A stretch of 64,000 nt of DNA from DATNPH01 sp036703315. GTDB lineage: Bacteria > Cyanobacteriota > Cyanobacteriia > Cyanobacteriales > Coleofasciculaceae. The notes below the pieces were generated by a model. The model did not search any database. It saw nothing but the letters and a program-made list of their open reading frames with translations, and had not been told where the DNA came from. This document shows positions 7,490 through 16,693 of this stretch, piece after piece. The position numbers were made by a program, and so were the translations under genes. Each line of letters starts with the position of its first letter. Within the stretch, counting starts at the first letter, position 1. Location of the stretch: contig DATNPH010000036.1 of NCBI GenBank assembly GCA_036703315.1, positions 1 to 64,000 of the forward strand, in the 5' to 3' direction.

Positions 7490-9391
7490 ATGACAACTAC
7501 AACTACCCGTCAATCAGCTACCCAGCTACCACCCTTAATTCCTCGCGAAATACTCTTCGGAAACCCAGAACGTACTCGTCCGCAACTGTCACCAGATGGT
7601 AAGTATTTGGCATATATCGCCCCAGACGAGAAAAATGTCTTACAGGTGTGGCTGCGGACTGTGGGACAAGAAGATGACCGGAAGCTGACAGACGATCAAA
7701 AGCGTGGCATCCGGATGTACTTCTGGACTTATAACGCCAAGCAACTAATTTATCTGCAAGACTCAGACGGCGATGAGAACTTCCACCTCTACTCAGTGGA
7801 TATTGAGTCGAACATCGTCCGCGACCTGACTCCCTTCCAAGGCGTTAAAGGTCAGGTAGTGGACGTTGACCCCAAGTTCCCGGATGAAGTGTTGGTGGGG
7901 TTGAACCTGAAAGACCCACAAAAGTTCGATGTTTACCGGATTAACCTAAATAACGGTGCCGTTGAGTTTGATACGGACAATCCTGGCAATATAGTCAGCT
8001 GGACGGCTGATGCAGAGTTTAAAGTGCGGGCAGCGACAGCCGCAACACCCGATGGGGGTTCTGATTTATTATTTCGGGAAACATTAGACAAACCGTGGGA
8101 AATAATTCGCCACTGGGGACCTGATGATGAAGGTGGGGCAGTTAGTTTCTCAGCTGATAACAAAACTCTCTATATCATTGGTTCTCATGATGCAAATGCT
8201 CAGCGTTTAATTACCCTTGACCTCGCCACCCGTGAAGAAACAGTGGTTGCAGAGGATGAGCAATACGATATTGGTGGCATTCTTATGCACCCTACAACGC
8301 GAGTCATCCAGGCGGTTTCCTTTGACAAAGACAAAGTGGAGTGGCAGGTACTTGACCAAAGTATTGCCGCAGATTTCGAAGCGATCGCTCAAGTCCGTGA
8401 AGGTGAGTTTGGCGTCACGATGCGTAACCTAGCTGACGACACTTGGCTAGTGGCTTATACAACAGACGATGGTCCCGTTTACTACTACACCTATGATCGC
8501 AAGTCTAAATCCAGCACGTTACTCTTCAGCAACCAACCCGAACTAGAAAAGCTGTCACTAGCCTCCATGCAGCCCATTTCCTATCAAGCAAGAGATGGCT
8601 TGACTATCCACGGCTACCTGACAACGCCAGTGGGCGTAGAACCAAAGAACTTACCAACGGTACTGCTTGTTCACGGTGGTCCTTGGGCACGGGATACTTG
8701 GGGCTACAGCCCGATTGTGCAATGGCTAGCTAATCGAGGTTATGCCGTGCTGCAAGTCAACTACCGAGGTTCTACTGGCTATGGCAAAGCGTTCCTGAAT
8801 GCTGCTAATCGCCAATGGGCAGCCGCGATGCACGACGACTTAATTGATGCTGTCAACTGGATAGTAGAACAGGGGATTGCTGACCCGAAGAAGGTGGCGA
8901 TCATGGGGGGTTCCTACGGCGGCTATGCCACACTGGTAGGATTGACCTTTACGCCAGAAGTCTTTGCGGCGGGTGTGGATATTGTTGGTCCAAGCAACTT
9001 AGTAACGCTGCTGAAAAGTATTCCTCCCTACTGGGCACCACTACTGGCAAACATGTACCATCGTGTGGGCAACTTAGAGACGGAAGAAGAGTTCCTCAAT
9101 TCGCGATCGCCTCTGTTTTTCGTTGACCGCATCCAGAAACCCTTACTAATTGGGCAGGGGGCTAACGATCCACGGGTTAAGCAAGCTGAAAGCGAACAAA
9201 TCGTCGAAGCGATGAAGCAGGCAGGTAAGCCAGTAGAATACGTCCTTTACACTGACGAAGGACACGGCTTTGCCCGTCCGGAGAACCGACTACACTTCTA
9301 TGCCATAGCAGAAGAGTTTCTCGCTAAATACTTAGAGGGGCAATTTGAACCAATGGAGGATATCCAAGGTCATTCGGGTGTCATAAAATAA
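7490..9391 (+). CDS. S9 family peptidase (acylaminoacyl/prolyl oligopeptidase type)
   Basis: This 633-residue serine peptidase has an N-terminal beta-propeller of about 370 residues (RTRPQLSPDGKYLAYIAP and further TolB/WD-like blades) and a C-terminal alpha/beta hydrolase. Catalytic residues can be placed: Ser475 in GGSYGGY, Asp560 in GANDPRV and His592 in DEGHGF. Other landmarks are VHGGPWARD (oxyanion region) and NYRGSTGYGK. No signal peptide is seen, so it is probably cytoplasmic, cleaving short or N-acylated peptides. It is a single-gene unit preceded by GAGAGGGAGCAACA, a good ribosome-binding site, and followed by a gap before a convergent permease gene. Confidence 0.95.
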   Translation: MTTTTTRQSATQLPPLIPREILFGNPERTRPQLSPDGKYLAYIAPDEKNVLQVWLRTVGQEDDRKLTDDQKRGIRMYFWTYNAKQLIYLQDSDGDENFHLYSVDIESNIVRDLTPFQGVKGQVVDVDPKFPDEVLVGLNLKDPQKFDVYRINLNNGAVEFDTDNPGNIVSWTADAEFKVRAATAATPDGGSDLLFRETLDKPWEIIRHWGPDDEGGAVSFSADNKTLYIIGSHDANAQRLITLDLATREETVVAEDEQYDIGGILMHPTTRVIQAVSFDKDKVEWQVLDQSIAADFEAIAQVREGEFGVTMRNLADDTWLVAYTTDDGPVYYYTYDRKSKSSTLLFSNQPELEKLSLASMQPISYQARDGLTIHGYLTTPVGVEPKNLPTVLLVHGGPWARDTWGYSPIVQWLANRGYAVLQVNYRGSTGYGKAFLNAANRQWAAAMHDDLIDAVNWIVEQGIADPKKVAIMGGSYGGYATLVGLTFTPEVFAAGVDIVGPSNLVTLLKSIPPYWAPLLANMYHRVGNLETEEEFLNSRSPLFFVDRIQKPLLIGQGANDPRVKQAESEQIVEAMKQAGKPVEYVLYTDEGHGFARPENRLHFYAIAEEFLAKYLEGQFEPMEDIQGHSGVIK

Positions 9392-9527
9392 GTTTCCAAT
9401 GTAGGTCTTGGTTGGAGTTTAAATCCCCAACCAAGATCCGGTCATTGTTAGTGTTGATATCCTCACCGGGAGTAGAGCCACGGTGATTCGGGGTTTTAAA
9501 CCCAATGCTTTGATAACGGCTCCTGAT

Positions 9528-10190
9528 TTAACCTTCAACTTTCCAACCGATAGTGCTAGGAGGCTGTAGAGATCGTTGCATAGCACTCAAACTTACCTCG
9601 GCAGCTAGTGCCAACACGGCGACAGGAATTGCCCCAACAAGGAGAATGGCATTGTCGTAGAGTGAAAAGCCAAGCACAATAAACCTGCCCAACCCGCCGA
9701 CACCAATAAAAGCAGCAAGTGTTGCACTAGCAATCACCTCCACCGTCGCCGTTTTAATGCCAGCGATGATTACAGGCAAGGCTAAGGGAATTTCTACTTG
9801 CTTTAGGACTTGCGCTGGTGACATACCCATACCGTTGGCTGCTTCTCGAATTGCTGGGTCAATGCTGCGAAAGGCAACATCGGTGCTAATGAGAATTGGG
9901 GGCATGACTAATAGTGTGAGAGCGATCGCGGCTGACGTGAAGCTAAGACCAAAATAGGGAATGGCAACAAATAAAATTGCCAAGCTGGGAATTACCCGTA
10001 AGGCATTAAAGCTATTAATCAATATCGTCGATACCGTGCGCGATCGAGAGCTGAGAAACCCTAGGGGTAACCCCAGTCCTAAACCGATGGCAAGCGGCAC
10101 CATCACCAATAGCAAGTGCTCCCAGAGGGCTAAAACAAGTTTGTCTGGATTGCTAGCCGCATAGTCCAAGGCTTTAGCGAAAATATCCAT
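9528..10190 (-). CDS. ABC transporter permease of the osmoprotectant (OpuC/ProW) family, orphan
   Basis: This 220-residue inner-membrane protein has about five or six hydrophobic segments and the EAA loop typical of binding-protein-dependent permeases (EAANGMGMSPAQVLKQVEIPLALPVIIAG), matching the OpuCB/OpuCD and YehW-type glycine betaine/choline permeases. Usual partners (ATPase OpuCA, binding protein OpuCC) would lie next to it, but none is adjacent: upstream is a small plus-strand gene and downstream a convergent peptidase gene. It therefore either works with subunits encoded elsewhere or is a remnant of a dispersed operon. The reading frame itself is intact and of normal length. Confidence 0.85.
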   Translation of the reverse strand: MDIFAKALDYAASNPDKLVLALWEHLLLVMVPLAIGLGLGLPLGFLSSRSRTVSTILINSFNALRVIPSLAILFVAIPYFGLSFTSAAIALTLLVMPPILISTDVAFRSIDPAIREAANGMGMSPAQVLKQVEIPLALPVIIAGIKTATVEVIASATLAAFIGVGGLGRFIVLGFSLYDNAILLVGAIPVAVLALAAEVSLSAMQRSLQPPSTIGWKVEG

Positions 10191-10287
10191 AATTTCTAGT
10201 TTTTAACGTTTTTAGCGTTGTTTGCACTGGAGGTAGCTTATTCTGGTTTCAGATCTCACTGGTTTCACATATCAAAGGAGAGAAAAA

Positions 10288-10497
10288 ATGCCTGAAAGGA
10301 AAGATGGGTACTTTTACCTTGAAAGACTAACTCCTCAGGGTCGAGAAGTTTACGCGGTTGCCCAAAGCATCTGGTCACAAAACCAGGCTTTTCAACGCTT
10401 CGAGGAAGAAAACGATAAACCCCCAACAATGCCGACAGGTGAAAATCTTATCGAGCTTTATGACGGTGACAACCTAATAGCAAGTCACAAATTTTAA
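10288..10497 (+). CDS. Small conserved-looking protein of unknown function
   Basis: This 69-residue soluble acidic protein begins with ATG after a strong AAAGGAGAG ribosome-binding site and is followed by a stable hairpin, both of which support a real gene. It contains aromatic-rich strands (DGYFYLERLTPQGREVYAV) and a C-terminal GENLIELYDGDNLIASHKF. I do not recognise the family. It has no signal peptide or membrane segment. Confidence 0.65.
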   Translation: MPERKDGYFYLERLTPQGREVYAVAQSIWSQNQAFQRFEEENDKPPTMPTGENLIELYDGDNLIASHKF

Positions 10498-10521
10498 TTC
10501 TTTGCACAGTTGACAAGGAAA

Positions 10522-10566
10522 ATCCTGAGTGCTAGCTTTCTAAATTGGCTAGCAAGGACTCAGGAT
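10522..10566 (+). terminator. Stable hairpin after the 69-residue gene
   Basis: ATCCTGAGTGCTAGC (10522-10536) pairs with GCTAGC plus ACTCAGGAT (10548-10566) with a 4-nt bulge, starting 25 nt after the stop codon. There is no long T-tract, so it may be a terminator or an RNA 3'-end stabiliser. Confidence 0.55.
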
Positions 10567-10642
10567 ATTGGACTTGTTAGCACACCTATAGCAATAGTGT
10601 CCATTTCTGCTTCATAAAACTACGCCTAGTTACCTACGCTGT

Positions 10643-10780
10643 TTACTTCCTGTCTCTACCAGGGTTGTCGGCAACGACCTCTCCACAGGCGTTAAGTTCA
10701 GGACAAGCCATCCCTACTTTATCTTCAGGGGCATTTTCAAGGTTGATTGAGGCCTCTCCCTCACCCGTTGTTATCCGGTT
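10643..10780 (-). pseudogene. Degenerate C-terminal remnant of an IS200/IS605 TnpB-like protein
   Basis: The minus strand reads GEGEASINLENAPEDKVG followed by MACPELNACGEVVADNPGR and a stop at 10643. The NACGE block followed by a short polar tail is characteristic of the extreme C terminus of TnpB (OrfB) transposon nucleases; this assignment is from memory of the family. The frame is closed by in-frame stops just upstream (10781-10783), and an adjacent frame with PYSRKPCKAARTG may be the preceding part after a frameshift. No N-terminal or RuvC region remains within the gap, so only a scar of an insertion is left. Confidence 0.5.
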
Positions 10781-10926
10781 CTAGCTGCTTTACATGGTTT
10801 CCTTGAATAAGGTGAAGGGCAGTGAGCCAGAAAAAAGACTGTCCCACCATGAAACTAAAATAGTCCGGTTTTAGGAGATGCTAAGAGTGTGAAGAGCGCA
10901 TAACAATTATCAGTCACAAAATACTA

Positions 10927-10955
10927 AAATACCCAGCCCTTACAGCTGGGTATTT
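10927..10955. terminator. Hairpin terminator between the TnpB remnant and fmdB
   Basis: AAATACCCAGC (10927-10937) pairs perfectly with GCTGGGTATTT (10945-10955) around a 7-nt loop, with A-rich and T-rich flanks. It lies about 50 nt beyond the fmdB stop on the minus strand and is probably the terminator for the fmdA-fmdB unit. Confidence 0.65.
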
Positions 10956-11004
10956 ATATTTTCTAAGAGCGATCGCCACCGTTAAAGTGTTGCTCGAAGT
11001 CGTC

Positions 11005-11280
11005 TCAATGACTAATCATCCAAGGGCGTCCATGTTGCGGCTGACGATACTTTGGTGTTGCAGGTTCCTTGTCCTGAGAACGCTCGACCAGTCGAGGCTC
11101 CTTCGCTTCACGACCTTGGAGTCGTAGACTACCAGAATTTAGATTCACGCTAGGTGGCGAGAAAATCCGTTTAGCAACAGCCTGACAAGTTGGGCAAAGC
11201 ATCGGCGTCTCTACTTGTGCAAGTGTGCGCCATTGCTCAAATGAACCACAGGTTTCACAACGGAACTCATAAAGCGGCAT
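11005..11280 (-). CDS. fmdB: FmdB family zinc-ribbon protein
   Basis: The protein starts MPLYEFRCETCG and has two CxxC pairs (CETC, CPTC) forming a single zinc ribbon, the defining features of the FmdB family (putative regulatory proteins found beside formamidase). It has 91 residues from the ATG at 11280; an ATG two codons upstream is possible. The tail after the ribbon is polar and low in complexity. It lies directly downstream of the formamidase gene on the same strand, the classic fmdA-fmdB arrangement. Its molecular role is not well established in any organism. Confidence 0.88.
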   Translation of the reverse strand: MPLYEFRCETCGSFEQWRTLAQVETPMLCPTCQAVAKRIFSPPSVNLNSGSLRLQGREAKEPRLVERSQDKEPATPKYRQPQHGRPWMISH

Positions 11281-11296
11281 AAGCAATTTATAGCAA

Positions 11297-11335
11297 AAGG
11301 CAGAGGGCAGAAGGCAGAAGGCAGAAGGCAGAAGG
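11297..11335. repeat. STRR, heptamer GGCAGAA
   Basis: There are about five tandem copies of GGCAGAA or GGCAGAG between fmdB and fmdA. This is a typical cyanobacterial heptameric short tandem repeat and has no coding meaning. Confidence 0.85.
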
Positions 11336-11480
11336 GAAAAGATTGACTGGTAAAGGTTTCAGTATTTGGCTTTGTCCTAATCACCTTGGCGACTGCTATA
11401 AAAGTCAAAAGTCAACTGAATGCTGAAGTATGAAATACGCGACCCATAAAGGTGGACAACAGCTTAATGCATAACCTCAC

Positions 11481-12668
11481 TTAGGTTGGCAGAATACTCT
11501 TGTCAAAAATTTCCGTTGGAATAGCCAGCGTACAGCAGGCATTGGGGATATCAACAATCCCACTAACTCGACCTTCGACTGGGGCACAACTCAGCAACAA
11601 GTACGCTTGCTCTCCAGTAAAGCCAAACTTTTCTAGATAGGCGATCGCATTCAAGCAAGCACGTCGATAGGCAACATGGGCATCCAGATAATACTGCTTA
11701 CCTGTAAATTCATCAACAGAGATGCCCTCAAACACCAAATACTCAGAATATCGAGGTTCAACGGGCCCTGGCTTGAAGATGGGGTTAATCAGCGCGTATT
11801 TGTCCACACCTCCCTTAATTAGATCCACATGCAGGTCAATAAATCCAGCCATCTCAATCGCGCCGCAGAACGAGATTTCACCATCCCCTTGGGAAAAGTG
11901 AATGTCTCCCATCGACAATTTCGCTCCCTCAACGTAGACAGGGAAGTAAATACGCGAACCTTTGGATAAATTCTTGATATCGCAGTTGCCACCGTGTTCA
12001 CGGGGTGGAACTGTTCGTGCTGCCTCAGCGGCAACTCGGTCAAACTCTGCTCCCTTCAAGGACCCAAGAATTGCATTTTTCGGGTTCGGCAACTCTGCCA
12101 AAGCAGGGATTGCAGGTTTCCAAGCAGGCCCTCCAGTTGCCACTAGCTCAGCCTCTCGCTGGTTCCACTTAGCCAGTAGTTCATGAGAGGGCGCACAACC
12201 AATCAATCCAGGATGAGTGATACCGGCAAACCGCACACCTGGGATATGACGGGAACTGGTGTAAATGCCCTGGATATCCCATATTGCCTTAGCCGCATTA
12301 GGAAAGTGATCTGTGAGAAATCCCCCCCCGTTCTCTCTGGCAAAAATCCCTGTAAAGCCCCATTCATCCCCCTGCAAAGCTCCAATATCAAGCAGATCAA
12401 CCACAAGAATATCGCCCGGTTCTGCACCGTTGACGTGAATTGGCCCACTCAGAACGTGAACCACACTCAGGTCTACATCACGAACGTCATCAGGACTATC
12501 GTTATCTTTGATTTGCCCATCAGTCCAGTCTTTGCACTCAATACGAAATACATCACCAGGATTGACGGAAACTACTGCCGGAATATCAGGATGCCAGCGG
12601 TTGTGACCCACTAGCTCTTGCTCATCCATCCGTTTCGTTAAGTCAACTTTGAACAGAACTTCGGGCAT
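11481..12668 (-). CDS. fmdA: Formamidase / acetamidase (FmdA_AmdA family)
   Basis: This 395-residue soluble amidase hydrolyses formamide to formate and ammonia (acetamide and other short amides in some members). Family landmarks include the N-terminal HNRWHPDIPAV, VHVLSGPIHVNGAEPGDILVVDLLDI, WGFTGIF, FAGITHPGLIGCAPSHELL, the glycine/asparagine-rich HGGNCDIKNLSKGSRIYFPV and MGDIHFSQGDGEISFCGAIEMAG. The ATG at 12668 is chosen because it follows AGGAAGA and begins the canonical MPEVLFKVD; an upstream start at 12749 adds an unrelated tail. Followed by fmdB (200-nt gap holding an STRR). It probably supplies ammonia under nitrogen shortage, but I see no clear NtcA site. Confidence 0.93.
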   Translation of the reverse strand: MPEVLFKVDLTKRMDEQELVGHNRWHPDIPAVVSVNPGDVFRIECKDWTDGQIKDNDSPDDVRDVDLSVVHVLSGPIHVNGAEPGDILVVDLLDIGALQGDEWGFTGIFARENGGGFLTDHFPNAAKAIWDIQGIYTSSRHIPGVRFAGITHPGLIGCAPSHELLAKWNQREAELVATGGPAWKPAIPALAELPNPKNAILGSLKGAEFDRVAAEAARTVPPREHGGNCDIKNLSKGSRIYFPVYVEGAKLSMGDIHFSQGDGEISFCGAIEMAGFIDLHVDLIKGGVDKYALINPIFKPGPVEPRYSEYLVFEGISVDEFTGKQYYLDAHVAYRRACLNAIAYLEKFGFTGEQAYLLLSCAPVEGRVSGIVDIPNACCTLAIPTEIFDKSILPT

Positions 12669-13755
12669 AGTATCTTCCTGTTTACATCTTTTTAGCAGGG
12701 GTCTTTGGCTTTGTTGGAACTGATTCTGTAGAGCATCATCTTTCAACAAAGCTGTTATGAAGTCATGGTTTATTGGTTGATTTGTGGGATTTTAATTCCT
12801 AAATCTCAGCCAAAAACCTTTTTATAGCTACCTGTTAAGTCAGCCTCGCTTGATAGAAGACCAGCAAATTTACACGGAACATTCAAATCGAAGCAAGCCT
12901 GACAAACTGTAGTATTTGCTACAAATAAAATTAATTATCTTTAAGGCAAAAATCCGACGAATTGAGAATGATAATAATTAACTCAAAAAAAGTTGTTATG
13001 CCCTCACTTCAGCAGAAGGTACAACAATCAGATCAGTTGAGATTGGCGGAATGCCGATTAGATGTATAGGGGTTCTCGGTTGAATGCGATACGCTTTGAC
13101 CTCTCTCCAAACCTCTCTCCTACTCTTGAGAGAGGCTTTGATTCTTACTCCCCTTCCCTTGTGGGGAAGGGGTTGGGGGTTAGGTTACTCTGATGACTTC
13201 ACGCAACTGAGAAACGCCATACAGTAGCTTAAAAGTTTTTAAGGTTAAGGGGTTTACCTTGCACTGTTGGCGCAGACTGAACACGCAGCAATTTGTTAAT
13301 GGTCGGAGTCACATCAATGTTGCGAACAAAGGGAAAGGTTTATCAGAGTACTAAACTTTTTTCATAAAAAGCCCTGCTCTCTGTGAGCAGGGCTGTCCAT
13401 TTGTAAGATGTCTAAAACTGATGTTATTTATTCCAGCTGATGATCAAGTCGTTCCGGGTATTTTGCTAAAGTGGCGGTTCAGAAACCAAGATGCGGGTGA
13501 AGACGGTTGATGACTCATAAATTGTAAAGTTTTGTAAATTGCTGCATAAGTTCCTGCACTTTGTCTGAAATCTCATTAGAGGACAGCTTAAACAGCCTGC
13601 CTCACGCTCAAAACACCTAACCCGATTAGTAAAACTACCCAGCTAGTGCATCGACATGCAGACAGTAAATGGCAGGACTTTTAATCTAAACAGTCTGTGC
13701 CAGCAGTAACCGGCACACAGCCTATCAACCTAATCACTTATATCGGTGACCATCA
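12669..13755. other. Intergenic region with dispersed repeats; no supported gene
   Basis: This is a kilobase between the divergent fmdA and GspE-like genes. It contains dispersed palindromes common in cyanobacteria: CTCTCTCCTACTCTTGAGAGAG near 13110-13132 and CCCCTTCCCTTGTGGGGAAGGGG near 13149-13171, plus an intrinsic-terminator hairpin at 13370-13394. No open frame with a convincing start was found. It presumably contains both promoters. Confidence 0.6.
13365..13394 (-). terminator. Intrinsic terminator reading on the minus strand
   Basis: AGCCCTGCTC (13370-13379) pairs perfectly with GAGCAGGGCT (13385-13394). Only on the minus strand is the stem followed by a T-run (TTTTT, 13365-13369), so it should end a minus-strand transcript starting between here and 13755, where no protein gene is seen. 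Confidence 0.65.
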
Positions 13756-15399
13756 ATGCAGATCTTGAGAACTCCTCCTAGCATTTCTTCAGCGTGGCAA
13801 AAACTGAAAAATCATGAGATCACCTGCGAAGAAGCTCTCAGGCTCTTGGTAGATGAGCAAAGAGTCGTTAATCTGGACTTACTATCTGAAGAAGTCAGTG
13901 CCCGATTCTTTCGAACCTTTCCAAGTCGCAGTTCTTTGCCTCCGGTGATTCCTCTATTGCTGTGGCGCAACTGCTACTACTTAGGTAGCCCAGTGGTTTT
14001 AAAGAAAGAAGATATCAAAAAACTCTGCGATCGCATCGGCACTGACATTAAAATTATTCCCATCGCCCCGAAGAGCTATCGCGCTTGGCACCTCGACAAA
14101 AGCTTCAATGCGAACAGCCTCAATGCTTCAACTGTCGTCAATCCGATTACTGGCGAGAGTGAACAGGAAGACATCACCGAAACGACGGAAATTTATCTTA
14201 AGAGAGCTGATGACCAGATAACGCGGATTAAAACGATTATTTCTGGTGCCTTACGCAACCGTGCTAGTGATATTCATCTAGAACCGACAACAGAGGGCTT
14301 AAGAGTCCGGTATCGGATTGATGGCATTCTGCGAGACATTACCAGCCTGCCAGTGGATATCGGTCGTAAGGCGATTGTTGCGCTGAAAGTGATGTGCAAC
14401 ATGGACATCGCTGAAAGTCGCCGTCCCCAAGATGGACGGATTGGAGAGAACTACACAGCTGAAGACGAAACGCAAGTGGGACTGGACATGCGAGTCAGTA
14501 CCCTCCCCTGTGTCGGTGGTGAGAAAGCTGTAATTCGCTTGTTGCCACGGGAAAATCCTTTTTCTGGCTTGCATCAGTTAGGGTTCTCTCAAAGTAAGCT
14601 GGAGACGTACAAAAGCTGGTTGCAGCAGCCTCAGGGGATGATTATTCTCACCGGTCCTACGGGGAGTGGGAAAACTAGTACCCTGTACAACTCGCTACAA
14701 GCGATCGCTACCGAAAATGTGAATGTGGTCACTGTCGAAGACCCAGTGGAGTATGTCTTGCCCCGTATCACCCAGACTTCTGTGCATGAAGCTGCCGGTA
14801 TGACCTTCGCGGCTGGCATGAGAGCGATTTTGCGCCAAGACCCAGACATTATCATGGTCGGAGAAATCCGGGACAGCGAAACCGCAGAAACAGCGATTCG
14901 GGCAGCACTGACCGGACACTTAGTGTTAACTACCTTGCATACTAATGATGCTGTTAGTGCGATTCCCCGCCTCAAAGATATAGGCCCTGACCCTGGTTTA
15001 GTCAGTGATGCCCTGTTGGGAATTGTGGCTCAACGCTTAGTCCGTAAGGTTTGTCCTCATTGTAGTGAACCTTACACACCAACCGAAGCCGATTTAAGGA
15101 AGCTGAGGTTATCGGTGGATGAAGCCAACCCACAAGCGTGGCGTCAGGGGAGAGGTTGCTCTAAATGCTTCAATTCTGGTTACTTAGGGCGAGAAGCAAT
15201 TGTAGAGCTACTCAATGTTGATGATACAGTGCGGGAGTTGATTTACGAGGGAACGATGACTCAGGTATACCGTTACTTAGGTGAAAGCAAGTTTGACTCG
15301 TTTCGCATGGCGGCGATTGAGAAAGTGACTCAAGGGGTAACGACATTACAAGAAGTGCTACGGGTGTTGCCACATAGTGCTTTATCCCGCAAGTATTGA
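13756..15399 (+). CDS. GspE/PilB family type II secretion / type IV pilus assembly ATPase
   Basis: This 547-residue hexameric secretion ATPase has an N-terminal MshEN-like helical domain (residues 1-130), then the catalytic core. Seen are the HLEP motif near residue 174, Walker A TGPTGSGKTS with Lys306, the EDPVEY Asp-box, Walker B IIMVGEIRD, and the zinc-binding cysteines Cys433/Cys436 and Cys468/Cys471. It powers assembly of pilins or pseudopilins from the cytoplasmic side of the membrane. The cyanobacterial motility ATPase PilB1 is longer (about 670 residues) and sits with pilT-pilC; this gene stands alone, so it is more likely a second paralogue. It is a single-gene unit convergent with the next kinase gene. 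Confidence 0.92.
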   Translation: MQILRTPPSISSAWQKLKNHEITCEEALRLLVDEQRVVNLDLLSEEVSARFFRTFPSRSSLPPVIPLLLWRNCYYLGSPVVLKKEDIKKLCDRIGTDIKIIPIAPKSYRAWHLDKSFNANSLNASTVVNPITGESEQEDITETTEIYLKRADDQITRIKTIISGALRNRASDIHLEPTTEGLRVRYRIDGILRDITSLPVDIGRKAIVALKVMCNMDIAESRRPQDGRIGENYTAEDETQVGLDMRVSTLPCVGGEKAVIRLLPRENPFSGLHQLGFSQSKLETYKSWLQQPQGMIILTGPTGSGKTSTLYNSLQAIATENVNVVTVEDPVEYVLPRITQTSVHEAAGMTFAAGMRAILRQDPDIIMVGEIRDSETAETAIRAALTGHLVLTTLHTNDAVSAIPRLKDIGPDPGLVSDALLGIVAQRLVRKVCPHCSEPYTPTEADLRKLRLSVDEANPQAWRQGRGCSKCFNSGYLGREAIVELLNVDDTVRELIYEGTMTQVYRYLGESKFDSFRMAAIEKVTQGVTTLQEVLRVLPHSALSRKY

Positions 15400-15451
15400 A
15401 GAGGAATTAGGCTCGGGTCACATCAGGGTTATGGAGCCTGTCTGAATTTTT

Positions 15452-16693
15452 TCAGTCAACCAGCTTCCCATCTACTGGCAAGCTGACCGTAAACGTAGTT
15501 CCTACACCCACTTCACTCTCAACAGCAAGCTGACCGCCGTGCAAGTCCACACACTTTTTGACAATTGATAATCCTAGTCCTGTTCCGGCGATCGTACCAA
15601 CATTACTCGCTCGACTAAAGGACTTAAACAATTGGTCTTGTTCCTCACTAGGAATACCAATCCCTTCATCCTTTACCTGGAAAATTACTCGGTTATATTC
15701 ACAACTGAGCCTAATCTGAACGTTGCCTCCATTAGGAGAATACTTGATGGCATTAGAGAGAAGGTTGGTGAGAATTTGCCGTAACAGCTTTTCATCCAGA
15801 AATACCGGTTTACAATCATCTTGATCAGCAAACCTCAGGCAATGTTTATCATCTACTATAGATTGCAGCTCATCGACTACTTCATGAACAAAAGGTACTA
15901 AGTTAATAAGGGTTGGATGGAATTCTAGCTTTTCGAATTCAGCTTGGTTCAGGAACAACACATCATTGACCAAGGCTACCAGGTGTTTGACACTCGATTG
16001 GATACGCTGAAAATGTTTGAGTTGTTTGTTGTCATCCCATTTATGGCGATACACTTGCAGCATTTCCGCAGATGAGAAAATCGTAGTCAATGGCGTGCGG
16101 TACTCATGAGAGACGGTAGTGATAATACGGGATTTAAGCTCGCTGAGTTCTTTTTCTTGAGCTAGTGCTTCGCGCAGTTGTGTTTCTAAACCTCGCAGCT
16201 GGTCGTTCGCCTGTCTTAGCTCGACTGTGCGTTCCTCAACCCGACGTTCCAGGTCTTCATTCGCTATTTTTAGCTGTTCTTCTTTCTGATTCAGAAGTTG
16301 CCGAATTTTGGTCCGCTCGATCGCATAACGAATGGCACGAACCAATAAATCACTCTCAACTTGACCTTTGACTAGATAATCCTGAGCGCCTTTCTGAAGA
16401 GCTTCAATCGCTAGCGATTCATCTTCAAGATCACTGAGAATAACAATCGGAACGTTCGGTGCTTGAGTGCAGATTTGAGAAATAGTGCCTAACCCGTGAC
16501 TGTCTGGAAGAGACAGATCTAGCAGTACCACATCAAACGATTCTTGACATAGATGCTGGAGTGCCTCTTTTAACCGTCTACTTTGGGTCACTTGGAAATG
16601 GGTGGAGTTCACCATTTCTAGTAACTTGCAGATTAAGTCAGCATCACCCAGATCGTCTTCAACTAGTAGAACTCTAATTAATTCGCTGCTCAT
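15452..16693 (-). CDS. Hybrid two-component protein: N-terminal REC plus histidine kinase
   Basis: The 413-residue protein has an N-terminal receiver (acidic pair at 13-14, phosphoacceptor Asp59 in VLLDLSLPD, Lys109), a coiled coil at about 125-185, and a HisKA domain with His196 in VSHEYRTPL, then HATPase_c with N box (LLSNAIKYSP), G1 (VKDEGIGIP) and G2 (GTGLGLSIVKK). It has no membrane segment, so it is a cytoplasmic relay kinase driven by its receiver. Its start codon overlaps the stop of the preceding response regulator gene by 4 nt (ATGA), so the two are translationally coupled and probably partners. The C-terminal kinase core resembles that of the dCACHE kinase at 21.0-23.0 kb. Confidence 0.93.
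   Translation of the reverse strand: MSSELIRVLLVEDDLGDADLICKLLEMVNSTHFQVTQSRRLKEALQHLCQESFDVVLLDLSLPDSHGLGTISQICTQAPNVPIVILSDLEDESLAIEALQKGAQDYLVKGQVESDLLVRAIRYAIERTKIRQLLNQKEEQLKIANEDLERRVEERTVELRQANDQLRGLETQLREALAQEKELSELKSRIITTVSHEYRTPLTTIFSSAEMLQVYRHKWDDNKQLKHFQRIQSSVKHLVALVNDVLFLNQAEFEKLEFHPTLINLVPFVHEVVDELQSIVDDKHCLRFADQDDCKPVFLDEKLLRQILTNLLSNAIKYSPNGGNVQIRLSCEYNRVIFQVKDEGIGIPSEEQDQLFKSFSRASNVGTIAGTGLGLSIVKKCVDLHGGQLAVESEVGVGTTFTVSLPVDGKLVD

Noticed and set aside
11211..11408. 65-codon minus-strand open frame upstream of fmdB
   Set aside because: It is made largely of translated GGCAGAA repeats and overlaps fmdB in another frame.
12183..12614. 143-codon plus-strand open frame opposite formamidase
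   Set aside because: It is antisense to strongly conserved fmdA motifs and has no protein-like pattern.
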